Part shown: positions 1 to 12,957 of the stretch, piece after piece
Numbering within the stretch: position 1 is the first letter of the stretch
Layout: every line of letters starts with the position of its first letter
Source: Circinella umbellata
Taxonomy: Eukaryota > Mucoromycota > Mucoromycetes > Mucorales > Lichtheimiaceae
Assembly: GCA_025093555.1 (NCBI GenBank)
Contig: JAIWNF010000032.1
Location: 539,923 to 603,922, forward strand
Reading direction: 5' to 3'
Length of the DNA: 64,000 nt
The notes under the pieces: generated by a model
Databases searched by the model: none
Seen by the model: the letters and a program-made list of their open reading frames with translations, nothing else
Told to the model about the DNA's origin: nothing
Made by a program: the position numbers and the translations under genes

Positions 1-75
1 GAGAAAAAAATGAACAGCGAAAATAAACACAAGAAACTGTCCGTTTCCCAGGTTTTATAAAGAAAAGTTTTATTT

Positions 76-1614
76 TTAAGCCGACGATAAGTAAGTAGTC
101 CACCATTGTTCGAAAGGTGTATGAGTAATATCAATTCCAATTTGTTTTAAACGATCATTAGATAAATGTGCGTCTTTGGGTCTAGAAGCGGCAGCAGAAC
201 TAGGAATCTCATTTTGTTGACGAAGATGATCGATTGGGGTATTTAGGATTTTACCAAAGATTTCTTTTATATTGTTACAAAATGATATATAATTAGTGAT
301 TATCAATATCATCCTGGTTTCTTTTTTATCACCAAGCAAAGTAAATAATCATTACCACACATAGTATACTTGGTATACATCTCTTCGCCACTAAAATGGA
401 ATGTACCCGAAACTTCAAGATCACCTTGCTCGACGCGTTTAACTTCATATATTTATATTAGCATATTTCTTTGAAAAATGTAACTCTTTCTTTTGTATAT
501 ATATACATAGAATCCTTTTTTTATTTTATTTTACCTGACATGTCCTTGATAACTCGACCAATGTCTTCAACTATATACACACAATAACTTTTTTTATATA
601 CTTATTCATTATTTTCTTTCAATTAACAATAATATGCTTACCATGAGTTGGATAACGCAACCCAACGTTATCCATATCAGTTTCTTTACTGTGATTCTAC
701 ATAAAGAAGAATTTCAGTTACTGACAACGTTTTTCATCTTCACAATCACGCAAGTCACACCCTTTACCTTAACAGCATCTAATAAAATATTGATTGCCGA
801 CTCCCCATTATATTCAGTCTCGCCATAAAGTACGGGTACCCGCAAAATAACAGCTTGTGGATCAACTTGACGGACAGCTTCTTCTCCAGCCAGTTTGGAT
901 TTACCATAAAAATTAAGAGGATTTGGCTTATCATCCACGTTATAAGGTGGATTTTCTCCATCAAAGACATAATCTGTACTAATATAGATAAGCATCGCAT
1001 TTTGTTCTTTACATAATGTTGCTAATTTACGGGGTACTTCAGCATTCAACTATTAGATGTAAATGGGAAAAAAAATTAGCTCATTCAGATTATTATATCC
1101 TTTGTTTAAAATAATATATTACCTTCAAAGTGCCTTCTTGATCCTTCTCAGCTACATCGGGACGACGTTCAGCAGCACAATGAACGACAACTATTATACA
1201 TATTCACGCATTATGAGTCTTATGTATATTTGTACAATTATGGAGAAGTGCCATGTTTTGTTTTTTTACCATCAGGATTTTGATTTTTAATGAATGCCTC
1301 AACAGCTTGATTATCCATCAAGTTCAACTATTTTATACACAAAATTTTATTAAGAGTCAATTTTGAAATTTTCTTTTCTGTTTTTTTTTTTCATTACCTT
1401 AGTGAGACCGGCCTTATCAGCACGACTTAAAGCAGTACCAACAACTTTATATAATAACAAAAAACCCATTAACATTAGTAATTCCTTTAAAGAAAACACA
1501 ATTGTTGTTGTTGTTTTCTTTTTGGCTCTTCTAACCTTCATGTCCAGCTTTTTTAAATTTTTGAGTTACTGCTCTTCCAAGTAAACCAGATGCGCCTGTA
1601 ATAATGACTTTCAT
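76..1614 (-). CDS. MAT2B / RmlD-like NAD(P)-binding reductase family protein, nine exons
   Basis: The 297-residue product is of the RmlD/dTDP-4-dehydrorhamnose reductase superfamily and is closest to the regulatory beta subunit of methionine adenosyltransferase (MAT2B). Exons on the minus strand are 1614-1536, 1444-1398, 1327-1270, 1190-1123, 1049-761, 683-642, 570-535, 442-356 and 263-76, and all phases close. The start MKVIITGASGLLGRAV gives the Rossmann glycine motif. Further on are VVHCAAERRPDVAEKD, the active-site-like STDYVFDG with Y and K of YGKSK, the substrate-side MDNVGLRYPTHG and the C-terminal HTPFEQWW. MAT2B proteins are known to stabilise the catalytic MAT subunit in S-adenosylmethionine synthesis; that role here is inferred. 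The acceptor of the 42-nt exon (683-642) is the least certain junction. An alternative is an uncharacterised sugar-nucleotide reductase. Confidence 0.88.
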
Positions 1615-3874
1615 TTTTTTAAGTGATGGAATGAACACCTAAAAACCGAAAATAAAAATTCATGCTTTTTTTCTTGTCGGTATCCCGGGAAAACCTTTCT
1701 TCGGGACATGCCTAAATTTAATTTTTGGAAAAAGCTTGCATGATATTTCTTTTTGTTCTAATTTTTCAACAGTAATAAAATGACCATGCAAATCACACTA
1801 ACATATTTACAGCTCCATCATTATTCAACTATATAATTTTACACTTTTACAATATACCACGTTCTTAACGAATGTACAAACAAATCAGAATGGTTTAAAG
1901 ATAACATATTCTTTTTTTTCAGTGCTACTTCAGTCTAAGCACTTTGTTATATGGTACCGAACAACAAAGACAGTACTAGAACTATTTTGCTTCTACCAAA
2001 AATTTGCTACCAAGTTCATGATAAGCGCCACGTTAGATTTTTAAGTAAGTTCTCACGTGTTTTGTTTTATGTCAAAACATATTATCACTTTTGATAGCAT
2101 GCAATTACACCAACCACAAAAGTCAAGTTTAAAGTAGTACAATCTGCTGATAAGAGGGAACAAAAAAAGATCAACATTTTTAATTTTGATTCCTATGATT
2201 CTATCTTACGTCTATTAATATTATAGAAAATCTACATTGAAACGTTTCACAACTTTTCAAATTACGTTGAGGATTCTAATCATCTTTCTTCGTTGTTATC
2301 ATTTCTCGTTTTTTTCATCAATCTGTCTCTCCCCCACCCCCACCTCCACCCCCTTTTACTTTATTTTATATCTTTACGTATTATCAGAATAAGATTTGAA
2401 GATAATCTACTACCGAAAACATTACAATAAGATGTACCATGATAACAAAGAAAAAATATTTTTATCTGCAGCGTTCTATTAATTATGAAATAAAGGGGTA
2501 AGGTGTTACATGATTTTTATCATTTTAAACATTAGCTAGAGCTAATAGATTATATTAACGATTGCAAACTTTCTTTTATTACTTTCAAAAACTCAAACGT
2601 ACAATCAATAAAATATGTAGTACTATAATAAAGAAAAACAGCTGCTTTATAATAACATTCAAAAACAAAAGTTGTGCACTGCGCAAATTATTTTCAAATA
2701 GTTTTGTTGTGCAAAGAATCGTGAATTCGTTTTTTACCATCGAAAATGTTTTTTTTATAACAGTTAATTACAACAGCATCTACACACATTCTTTTTTCTC
2801 CCTAGCCGCGTTTTCATCTAACACATATATTTTTTATAATATAGTGACAATTTTAAATAGCTTTAACCTTATATAGGCCAGAAGATGTTCTAGTAAGATA
2901 TAGTTTATGGCTTGCCACGTTCTCTTATCATAATTTTTCTAATAGATTCACAAATAGTATAAGCTTTAATTTTAAGCATTGATCTCGACAGAAAAACTAG
3001 ATCCGTCATCTATCTTTGAATATGTTGCTATCTAAGTCATTTCAAAAAAGTAAACCAAATTTAAATTAAAACAAGATTCATCATAATACAAACCGAACTA
3101 TCATACATTACATGAGTCCGTTTGTAATAATATTGCTTCCGTTACAATTGTAATCGTGTGCATTCAAAAAAAAATTAGTTTGATAGTAGTTAAGTTAGCT
3201 TAGTCTTTTTGATGAATTGGCTCTATTTCATACTTATACTGTATTATTATTATTTTTCTTCAGCTGATAACACAGACTCTTTACTAATAATAATAGTAAT
3301 TAAAGCTTATCTCTGACAAACTAATATCGTATATAACAGTTTAAATCTTTTGTACATCGAATTTGGTAACACAGGTATCTACCACTCAAGTACTAATTCT
3401 TTTGATAATTCACCAATTTGAAATACGTACCAGCTTAATCGATGTTGGTGAGTAGTCTATTCCATTAATGCTTTAATATTGTCTGGGCTGTCAGCTTGTA
3501 AATTGATAATATTAAAAAATATCTTATAATACTAATACTAATACTATTACTATTACTACTAGAGAAATCATTATACCAATATTATGTTCATACTTAAAGT
3601 CTCAATCTTCAGTGTAAATCTATTTTATTATCCAGAGTTTGCAACTCCAGATATGTGAACTAAAAAAAAGAACTCCATGAAGAAGCTTATTTTCAACCCA
3701 AGTTCATTTCACAAGATGTTTATCATGAATACTAGGCCAAACATGTAATTCTGTAGCAATCTATCTGGTTCGTTCAATGTGTTTCCCAACTGCAAACAAA
3801 AGTATTACATTATAAATTTGATAAAAAGAGATACTGATGTTAAAAATGTAAGTGTTACATTTTTGTAGTAAAAC

Positions 3875-3905
<31 letters not shown>

Positions 3906-5765
3906 AGCGGAAGAAAGTAAAATATTTAAAAGGAACGGGATATTATTATTGAGAGCCTCAAAGCAAGATTAAACAAAGCTTTATAAATAATATATATCTT
4001 ATACTTAGACATGACAATACTCGTTGATTTAATAATTCAAGTTGATATACCAAACAGGGCAGTGAAGATCTTTACCTCCCTATACTATGTACAAATATTA
4101 CCTCTTTGATAAACCCCCCCATGAAACTATATTCCTTCCGGCGGTGACACGCTTGTCTTAAGCTTTAATACTCACTGACTAGCTACATATTAGCTCTACT
4201 CAATGAAAGTATAATCACACTAAGCGGAAGAAAATATCTACAGAAGCACTAAGTAATGCTGTTCATTTTTGTACGTTACCTATATTTTTGGTAGCTCACA
4301 AAAAACTTTGTTAAGCGTTTTACAGGAGTAGAAAAAACAACAAAGCTACTGTATTTGTGCGGGTGTGTTTGGTTTCGCAAGAAAAAATATAGATTCATGC
4401 TAATCTAACCTCTTATCCCTTTTTTCAATAAAAAAATGTCATCGCCTCGGGTTCTAAGAAAACAATTATTATTATTATTATTATATATATATATATAGGT
4501 ATATTGAGTTAATAAAAAAAGCCACGTGACATTACATTGATATTCCAATATAAATCTAGTTGACTGGGGATATTATAAAAGTTGCTTTAATACGAAAAAA
4601 TGAGTTGATATTTAGACTAATGTGGCAACTATCGAAGTTATTTTTGATTCCAAAGATGACATGTGTATATAAAAATAAAGGTAAAGTCAACTTTACAGAA
4701 GAACATCGGGAAACAAGTGTTGCTAAAATGACAGTTTATGATGTTTCATTTGCAATTAGAGTCACGTTTTTTATACTATTCCAATATGCTACAACTCAGA
4801 GAAATACAGGGCCAAATTCCATATAGTTATAGCAACATTTAACAGGCAGTTAGTCCACATAACACTGAGCGCTTTGCTATAAGTCTCCTCTGAATAAATA
4901 AGGTATATTAGAACATTGATCTACCTACGGAGGCCGTTGTTTGTCTTCCAACAGCCAAAATTGTTTCTGTTTTATATGCTACAACGGGCAGATGGGAAAC
5001 AACATTTTTATATTACTAGTAACTCACATGAACTCTTTTTTTATCAACATATTTACACGATCAATTCCGTACCCAGAGGCTATGCTGAATATAACAAATG
5101 CTAGCTATAATTGCTGAACCACCATAATTAAAAAGGCCAACTGAGGCTGCATGAAAACTTACCAAATTATAGACTGCGGTGATAAGTCCTATTATTGATG
5201 AAGCTGTACCGTACTAACACAAGTGCCATCACATCTACAGTATTGCTGCTGTTGATGACACACTTTGTTAGTACGTATAACTATAGTCTTGTGAGTAAAA
5301 ATAATGATTATAATGACGGCAGAAGAGAATGATGTGGTAACAGTAAGAAAGGCAATGCTCATCGCTGAAAAAAAAAAAAAAAAGTTCAAGCTACGTAAAA
5401 GAATAGTGACAAAAAGAAGAAGAAATGGGAAATGAATAATAGAAAGCGAAAAAATTGGATATGTAGTCATTATATTTACACATACCACCCACGTTATTAA
5501 TAATTATTATTTGCTGTCAAAATTAAAGATACTGCAAGAAAAAGGGTAATTAATAATGCCATAAGTGATAAATTACTATTAATTATATGTAAACTACTAC
5601 TAGTGTGAATTGATTGATTGAAAATATACAAAGTGGGGCAATGATCAATAATACGACATTATTATTACTGAAAAGTCTTCATGTAAGCGAAAAAAAAGTT
5701 CTTTTTTTAAGTCATTTCATTGGTGAATGTTAAATTGTTGTTGTGTGGTACTTTTTGTCTTCTTA
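1615..5765. other. 4.1-kb AT-rich spacer without a supported gene
   Basis: I see no credible gene. Short open stretches near 2562-2876 and 4560-4826 have biased composition and no motifs. A 29-nt poly(A) tract lies at 3875-3903, and short trinucleotide runs (ATT/TAA) occur near 3535-3560 and 4468-4485. The right edge lies at the stop codon of the SIN3-like gene and will contain its 3' untranslated region. Confidence 0.5.
3875..3903. repeat. poly(A) tract (29 nt)
   Basis: This is an uninterrupted homopolymer in a gene-free spacer. It could be a mononucleotide microsatellite or the tail of an old retroposed copy. No coding relic is visible upstream, so the first reading is preferred. Confidence 0.8.
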
Positions 5766-8700
5766 TTATTTTTTGCTCTTGGCTTTATTGTTACGTTTCG
5801 AATGATATTCCAAAGATAGAAAGTAGCTTTCTGCTTCAGATTCACGCCAAATTGGAAGTAATTCATTTCGGAATTGTTTCCATTTCTCCCCTTCTTTCTC
5901 CAGAAACTCGATAATAACGGGTATATTTTGTGCCGGGTGCTCCTTGAATCCCTGAAGTGCTTTTGGTGCGAATCGTTTACCATATGCTTGTTTAATTGCC
6001 TTAATATAGATAAACGCGTCGACATTAACAGTTTTGTTGAATTCTTTCTTTTGTGCATCGTCCATGGAATCTAATTCTTTTTCCTCTCGCAATAGTTGTA
6101 ATTGCATGATTGCTTTTTCGTTATCATCAATCATGCAATCAAGTTCATATCTAATTAAGGTTGAAACAGTTGAAAAAAAAAATTAAGTAAACTGTGTCGT
6201 CTTCTGATACAATACAATACAATAGTGAAGAAAAGAAAAATATAAAATGGCTACCGTTTCTCTTCACTTCGATGTAATTGTTCTTCATATTTATTCAATT
6301 TGAATGTTTCTGCATCGCCACCTTCGCTTTGTTCGGTAGGGTAGGATACGTAAGCATCATTAAGTACTTCATGACACAAGTCATCGCGTGCTGAGCAAGG
6401 TTGATTGACCCACTAATAATAAATAAAACAGTAGTGATAATTAGGTTAATGTTCCTGTTCTATTATTTATTCGAGTTAAAGTAGCACTGATAAAATCTAC
6501 TAACCCTCAAATCAGTCACTTCTCGATAGCTTGGACTTCCAGCTACTTTTTTACATTGTAATAAATTTGGTTTTGGAATAATAGGTCTGATAATTTTTAG
6601 TGGTCGTTCCTCACGTGGGTCCGCACCATAACCAACAAGTTTTTGTAGTCGTTCCAGCAATTCGGTGTTGTCTTCAAATAACGGCATCAAATTAACAATC
6701 AGCTTAGTTTTATCAATAATTTCATAACTGTACAAGTCTAAGAGTTTTAAAAAGTATTGGTATACATCAGGTTGCAAATATTCATGAATTTGGTTAAATA
6801 GTTTTACTTTTTTTGTTCTGATATAAAGAAGTTTTTTCTTTTGTTCTTTTTGTTGACTATTGATAGATGCTTCTTTTCCGTCAATGGTAGATTTTTCGTT
6901 ATTGCTTTTGTCTTGTTCTTGGACAACGGAAGAAGATGTTGGCAATGGTTCTACTAGTTGTTTTGGTGGTGATGCAGTAGGAGGTTGTTGTTGCTGTAGT
7001 CTTTCTTGTAGGTTTTGATTACTCGATCTAGCAAAAGATCTACTAGATTGCGGTCGTGGTGACGTTTGATGTGAAAGTTTTCGTTGTGATAAAAGTGATA
7101 ACTGATGTTGTTCTCGCCGTTGCTGCATAAGTGATGGTCGTGGTCCTGGTAATTGATGCTGTTGCTCTATAGCTGTTTGAAATGGTCGTCGTCGTGGTGG
7201 TACAAAACAATGTTCACGGGGCAATGATCGAGGTAGCTGAGGCGATGATTGCTGTGGTGGTTCTGGCAAACGATATTCGAAATTTACGCGTTGGACAGAT
7301 GGTTGATATGGTTGTTGTCGTGGTATTGATCTCTGTAATGATGACTGTTGTACATCACACTGCTGTCGAGCTGGAGACGGCAAACAGAACTCCATATGAG
7401 GCTCTTGTGACGAATGCCGCGCATATTGATGTTGTGTTAATGGACCTGCAGAGGGTATTGACAATTCTGCTCCTCTTCCACGCTGCGGTTGTGGTAATGG
7501 TAATGTTCCATGAACGGGTATATTTTTTGCAGTGTCAATTGGTGATTTACGATAGGAATGACTATTGGAATGCGCATAAGCTGGTAAGTATCTATTTGTG
7601 TGCAATGCAGAAGCACCAGATGATGCATTTACGGGATACGGGGCGTAACGTGATAAATGTGGTTGAGTATTGTAAAACTGGGAATTGATGAATGCTGGTC
7701 GTTTTGAACTACTTAGTAAACTTCCATGTTGTTGTTGTTGTTGTGCTATTTTTCGTGGAGGGGGAGGTCCGATGGTCAATTTGACACGTTTTTCTTTTCT
7801 TTGTTGAGTAGCTGACGATGAAGATACTGGGCTAACAGGCCCATGAGTACTATCAGCAAGTAAGTTTGTAGTTGAATGGGTATCTGATAACATTGGAAAA
7901 TATACATCTCCATGTTGTGGCTGTTGGTGCCTCGCCATTGCTTCTGATGGTACTATTTCATTACTAGCACTGTTTCTTATAGGAGTAACAACGCTTTCAC
8001 GAGGAGTTACTGAAGGTGTTGTTGGTGTTTCTGCAGCAGTAAGAGGTTGTGTATTTTCTGGTTGTTGTGTATGTTCCCTTGTTTTCAAAGTCAAAGGTTT
8101 ATGTGGTGCCGTACGGGCAGGGAGTGCGCTTGAATACTCTCTTCTTGATACCGCTCCCTCGTTCATCGTAATATTTTTAGCAGTAGAAGAGTCGGATCCC
8201 CCCCGTAATGATCCTTGTTGATTAATCACTGGCGAATTATATGAATAATATGCTATAGTTGTTGCATTGGGTGATGTAGTTACAGGGCTAGTAACAGGTG
8301 TATTATTTCCCATACTTTCAGGTATTGGTAGTGAGGTTGATGTTTTTGGTATAGATGACCTATTAATATTATGGTTTCTCGAATATGTGATTTGCCGTTC
8401 TAATGGTGATAGAGATAATGTAGTTAAATATGATGCTTGCGATGAAGAAGAAAGTTGTGTTGGTTGCTGTGTATCATGACGTTTTCTAGCACGAGCAATA
8501 TCAGCTTCAGCAAGTGGTGATGTACTATATATTCGTAATGAAGTTCCTGACAAAGACTGTACGTATATTATTTTTATACATTGTCGATAAGAAATAGATA
8601 ACTGATAACCAGGTGGAAATACTGACAATAACCCCTCTAACAAATCGTCTTCAGTCTCAAAGAGTTGTGCCGCATAGATGATTAAATCAGAAGCTTCGCA

Positions 8701-8970
8701 GTTGCTTTGAGCAAACGCTGATATTTTTTCAAATAAGTCCTTGTCAGCGTTATTAGGTACATAATGTTTCACACTAGACAAATAACAAGAAATCGCTTGA
8801 AGATTGTTAATGTTATAGCTTGTTATTTGATCGAATAATTTTTGTTCATGATGGATGCGATCGATTGACAATTGATCATGCTCGGCAATCAACGATGGCG
8901 GTACTGTACTATACGTGCATGACTTTATATTATTTCGAATTGAATTTGTCATGGAATCTTTGATGGGCAA
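5766..8970 (-). CDS. Short SIN3-like corepressor with PAH domains, ending after the HDAC-interaction region
   Basis: Three exons on the minus strand (8970-6505, 6412-6255, 6150-5766) give 1002 residues. A paired amphipathic helix (PAH) domain lies at about residues 55-125 and ends FPPGYQLSIS as in SIN3 PAH domains. A second PAH-like segment lies near residues 725-790 (KVKLFNQIHEYLQPDVYQYF onward). Between them is a long Ser/Gln/Pro-rich linker. The C-terminus matches the SIN3 HDAC-interaction region: GSPSYREVTDLR, LCHEVLNDAYVSYPT, NKYEEQLHRSEEKRYELD, then a helical stretch ending YFLSLEYHSK. SIN3 is the scaffold of the Rpd3/HDAC corepressor complex in the nucleus. Known SIN3 proteins continue for several hundred residues after this point; here a stop follows (NNKAKSKK). 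The linker has glutamine runs. It is probably a divergent paralogue, and a canonical SIN3 elsewhere in the genome is expected but cannot be seen. Confidence 0.85.
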
Positions 8971-10025
8971 AGTCTTTTAATTAGGAGGGGGCGAAAATAA
9001 AAGAGTTAGTGAAAGAGAGTTATTGTTTGGTTATCGAAGTCAGACCCAAAACGAAAAAAAAAAAGAGTTCATTTTTTCGTCTTCAGCTGCTATGACAACT
9101 ACCACAGATAAATTGAAAAAAAAATACTTTATTATTATGATTTACTAGTTGAATACTAGTATACCTTTTATAGAGTTATGTTATTAGATAATAATAAACA
9201 AACACTCATACTGCTGCCTAAATCCGTAACAAAATAAATAATAATACTGTTCTAATCTTTTTTGTTACATCTATTCGTGTGTTCTTTTGTTGGCTTGACC
9301 TATATATAACAACACGAATGAATACATAGTCAAATAATATTATAAGGCGGAAAAGTACGCTGACCTGTGTCTTTGGGCATACGATTGCTTCCTTTCAATT
9401 GAGTATAAGTACATCCATGTAAAAAAAGTTGTAAAAGTGTCTATAACCAACCAATCAACCCCCCGGAGTAGAAAGAAAAAGTGCAAAAAATCAATATAAG
9501 AAATATATGTATCAATGAATAGAATAAAAAGACAGTAAAAGGAATGTAGTATGTATCATTATAGCAGGCAATAAATGTAAACAATTATTCATATCGTGTT
9601 GCGGTGACTATGGATAACTTCAGAACTTTTCGTTCTCATCAAAAATTGCAGTGGGTGACCAAGAATATCTGTTTTTTTTGAGAGCTCAAATACATACACA
9701 ATTGAATACTTCTATATAGCAATAATAATATACATAATAGTTATTTGGTAAAGCTTATCTGCCTTGATTTTTTCTCGAAAATTATTCTCAAACATAATTT
9801 CTCCCTTTATAGTGAGTTGAAATCCATCAGGTTAATTAACAGGACAGTTCTTCAATTTGATAATAAAAGAAGCAGAAAGTTTTTAACAAGAGAAATGTTA
9901 TGAACTATATTGTTTATCTTATACAGAGGCTACACCAGTGTACCTTAATAGGAATGAGGTAAATGACTTTGCCCATAATTTTTTAGCCCGCTTATTTTAG
10001 AAGAGCTTTACTTATTACCTTTAGT

Positions 10026-10027
<2 letters not shown>

Positions 10028-10059
<32 letters not shown>
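10028..10059. repeat. poly(T) tract (32 nt)
   Basis: This is an uninterrupted T homopolymer in the spacer. No target duplication or coding sequence is visible next to it. Confidence 0.8.
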
Positions 10060-10062
<3 letters not shown>

Positions 10063-10509
10063 GTTACGATTTATTTAAGACTATTATTGTAGTATAACAA
10101 CAGCCATTTATTTAGTTCTTTTAGTCAGCAACTTGAAAAAAATATGGGGAAAAACTGTTTTGGTGCATTGCTTTTTTCAAATATTGTTGTGTATTAAGTT
10201 TTCAAGTAGGAAAGGTATTGTTATTAGAAAGCAAGAGTAGAAAAAAAGCATCAATAATAAAATAATAACTACAACATCTAGTCCCTCTGGTAGCATACTA
10301 TTGACGACTCAGCTACTGATAATTATTGTCCAATATATAGATCAATAAAAAAATAGCTATTTATTTATTGTTGTTGATTTTCCGCTCTCTATCGATGTTG
10401 TTAACTTGGTCTACCCAAATATTTGTTTTTTGATTGATGAGCCTGTTCCCAGTTATTGTAAACTATAGTGGGCAATGTTTTTTGTTTATTACAAAAAAGC
10501 GAATTAACT

Positions 10510-10985
10510 GTTCTATATTTTATCAAATAATTAAACGAGAGATCTTTTGATCAGCAGCACATTATGTTGATAAACTATTACAGTATCCATCGTTTTTGGA
10601 AAATTTAAAAGTGTTTCCAACAACAATACTCTTTTGATGTATGTTATTGAGGACATCCATAAATCACCTGTTTTATATTGACGTGTACAGGGCATCATTA
10701 GTCTTGTGTGTCGATGTAGCGATAGCGATGATTGTAGAGTCTGGTTCGCTATCATATGTGTATACTTGGTAGTGGTGACAGCTCTGAATATACTGATGGT
10801 AGACGTAGTTACGCAGAGACTGTAATTAAAGTACAAAGAGTTTTCAATCCCTTTTCAAGTTTGAAATACTGTTTCTCCAAGTCGGTTAAAGCCATTTGTC
10901 GACATTGTAAAGTACGGTGATGGCTGTTCATAGGCAGCGAATTCTGCTGTTCTGCCTAGTTTCAATGCCTCTTGAGCAAATTTTA
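10510..10985 (-). pseudogene. Possible decayed coding relic, unidentified
   Basis: On the minus strand three frames each contain protein-like stretches in succession. One begins KFAQEALKLGRTAEFAAYEQ and continues to GFNRLGETVFQT. A second contains VYTYDSEPDSTIIAIATSTH. A third contains TGDLWMSSITYIK. They are separated by frame changes, as in a gene that has collected small indels. The GDLW segment is loosely like the DLWVIS motif of some fungal GRF-linked proteins, but this is weak. The 101-residue open stretch at 10531-10836 covers only part of it. It may be chance. Confidence 0.25.
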
Positions 10986-12957
10986 TTTAATATTTATTGC
11001 TATACTAGACGTACTACTTGTAAGGGTATATAAAATATAAACATCGTATTTGCTGTGCTTTCTACTATTAGTAACCAACTAACCTTGAATTCTTATTGAG
11101 GTAAACCCAGATAATAATTCAATGAAGAGTATATAGGTAATGACCTAACAGGCGATTGTTTTTATCTTACTTTTTTTGAACTTTTATACTATTTGATGAC
11201 AGTAAATTAAACAGTATTTTACATTTTCTTGTAGTTGTCTAGTTACAATGATGTGTAAAAGAAAGGGAAAGAAAGAATAATACATATATAAGATATAACC
11301 TTCGCCCCATTTATTCAACTTTCTCTGCATGAATCATATTTTTATGCTGTGTCGCAAAACATTCTTTCTCTTCGTTGGGGAGGGTTTATTAAGTTTTTAG
11401 AAGGCTGAACTTTTTATTTGTGTGACCATGTAATTATCTTAAATATCGTGGGGAATAATTTTTTTTATCAAAGACCTATTAAATATAAAAAATACATTGT
11501 GTCACAACAATACATTAAGTACAATCGCCCCATACTTTTGGTTTATGTACTTGTAGGATAATCACAATAGGGTTTTTCTACACAATATCATTTACCTATA
11601 TACATCATTTGTATAAGCATTTTCATGTGTATTTCTATTTTTTTGGTTGTGGCTATGCATAAAGAAAATTATCGAGTGATTTCTTTCATGCAAAAATGGG
11701 AAAAAATGTCATGCCACACAAAAATAGCGCGTATTTTTGCTAGGCATGAATGGAGTGGTTTTCTGCTTGATAAAATAAAAAGAGCATGATTTGAATCTCC
11801 GTGAACTTTACAGAATTACAGAAACTTTCTTTTCTTATAATATTTGGATAAGTGGCTCGAGAGTGTGTGTGTGTATACGTGTATAACCAACAAAAAAAAG
11901 ATTATTATCATATATTACAACAATAAAGCTTGTTATCCATAATTAGTTGTAAACCAACTAAAAATATTGTGGGCGTATTGTTCTTTTTTTGTCGCATTGG
12001 TTCGTCTCGTTTCTAGTTAAATCTTCGGCTCCTTTTGATCATGAGAAATAAATATAAAAAAAAAGGTATACCACATCATATTTTAAATTAATAATTGTCA
12101 ATAATAAAAACAGCCCACCTTTTTACACTTTTTTATTGCTGATGCCAAAAAAAAAAAAGAAGGACATTGCTCATTGGTTTTAGACAACTTTTAGTCATAC
12201 ATGTTACTTAGCGGCCCATAATATCATTCAATCAATCAAATTCACTGCTTTCTTCCGGTCTGTGGTACACAGCACACACTTTAATAACACACGGATATGT
12301 TGTTATACAACACACATGTCCATAACACATATATACATACGAGCAAGAAGGTACACTGATCAAGAGAGAACGTCATAAGAAAACCCAAATTAGTTACCCC
12401 GATTTCCAGATCCTGATTCGATTTGCGGGGTATATCTACTCATTATCAGCTTATGTATCAAAAAGTTGGTGTGAGAAATATCCCCAATTCTGAACCTTGT
12501 TTATATCATTATGCCATGCGGTTATACATATATATATTATAATAATATATAAAGAAACATTTTGTATATAAGGAAAATACTATTGCGTGAATGATACATA
12601 TATGTAATAGCGAATGATTGAAAAATAGATAAGATGTCTATATATGTGTAGGGATGATACTTCTTTTTCAAAGTCAAGAAAGAAAAGAACAAATCGGAAG
12701 GTCAAGGGAAGAAGAAAAATATCCCCGCCAAAAAAAAAAATGGTGTACTACGAAAAAAAAAAGGGCTGCATAAATAGTTCTTAATTACTATTATTATTAT
12801 ACTTCAAGTTTCTCACACAATAAGCATATAAAAATATCATTATTTTCCCTGACTCTCTTTTCTTTTTCTTCTTCTTTTCTTTATTTTACCTTACTTTTAA
12901 CCTCTCACGAAATCAATCACTTTTCTTTTACGTTACTCAAATAATTAGTTATAAATC

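Larger units (their letters stand above)
8971..12957. other. 4-kb spacer between divergent SIN3-like and D-amino-acid oxidase genes
   Basis: The spacer contains the 5' regions of both flanking genes, which point away from each other. A 32-nt poly(T) tract lies at 10028-10059. A possible coding relic lies on the minus strand at about 10500-10985 (separate entry). The last 100 bases before 12958 are rich in TTTTC/CTTTT pyrimidine tracts, as is common upstream of fungal start codons. I see nothing else I can support. Confidence 0.5.

Noticed and set aside
4560..4826. 88-codon plus-strand ORF in the first spacer
   Set aside because: No motif, no splice partners and no support from the neighbouring sequence.
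7182..7688. 168-codon plus-strand ORF opposite the SIN3-like gene
   Set aside because: Composition (Val/Met runs) comes from the complement of Gln/His/Pro codons of the minus-strand gene; no domain.
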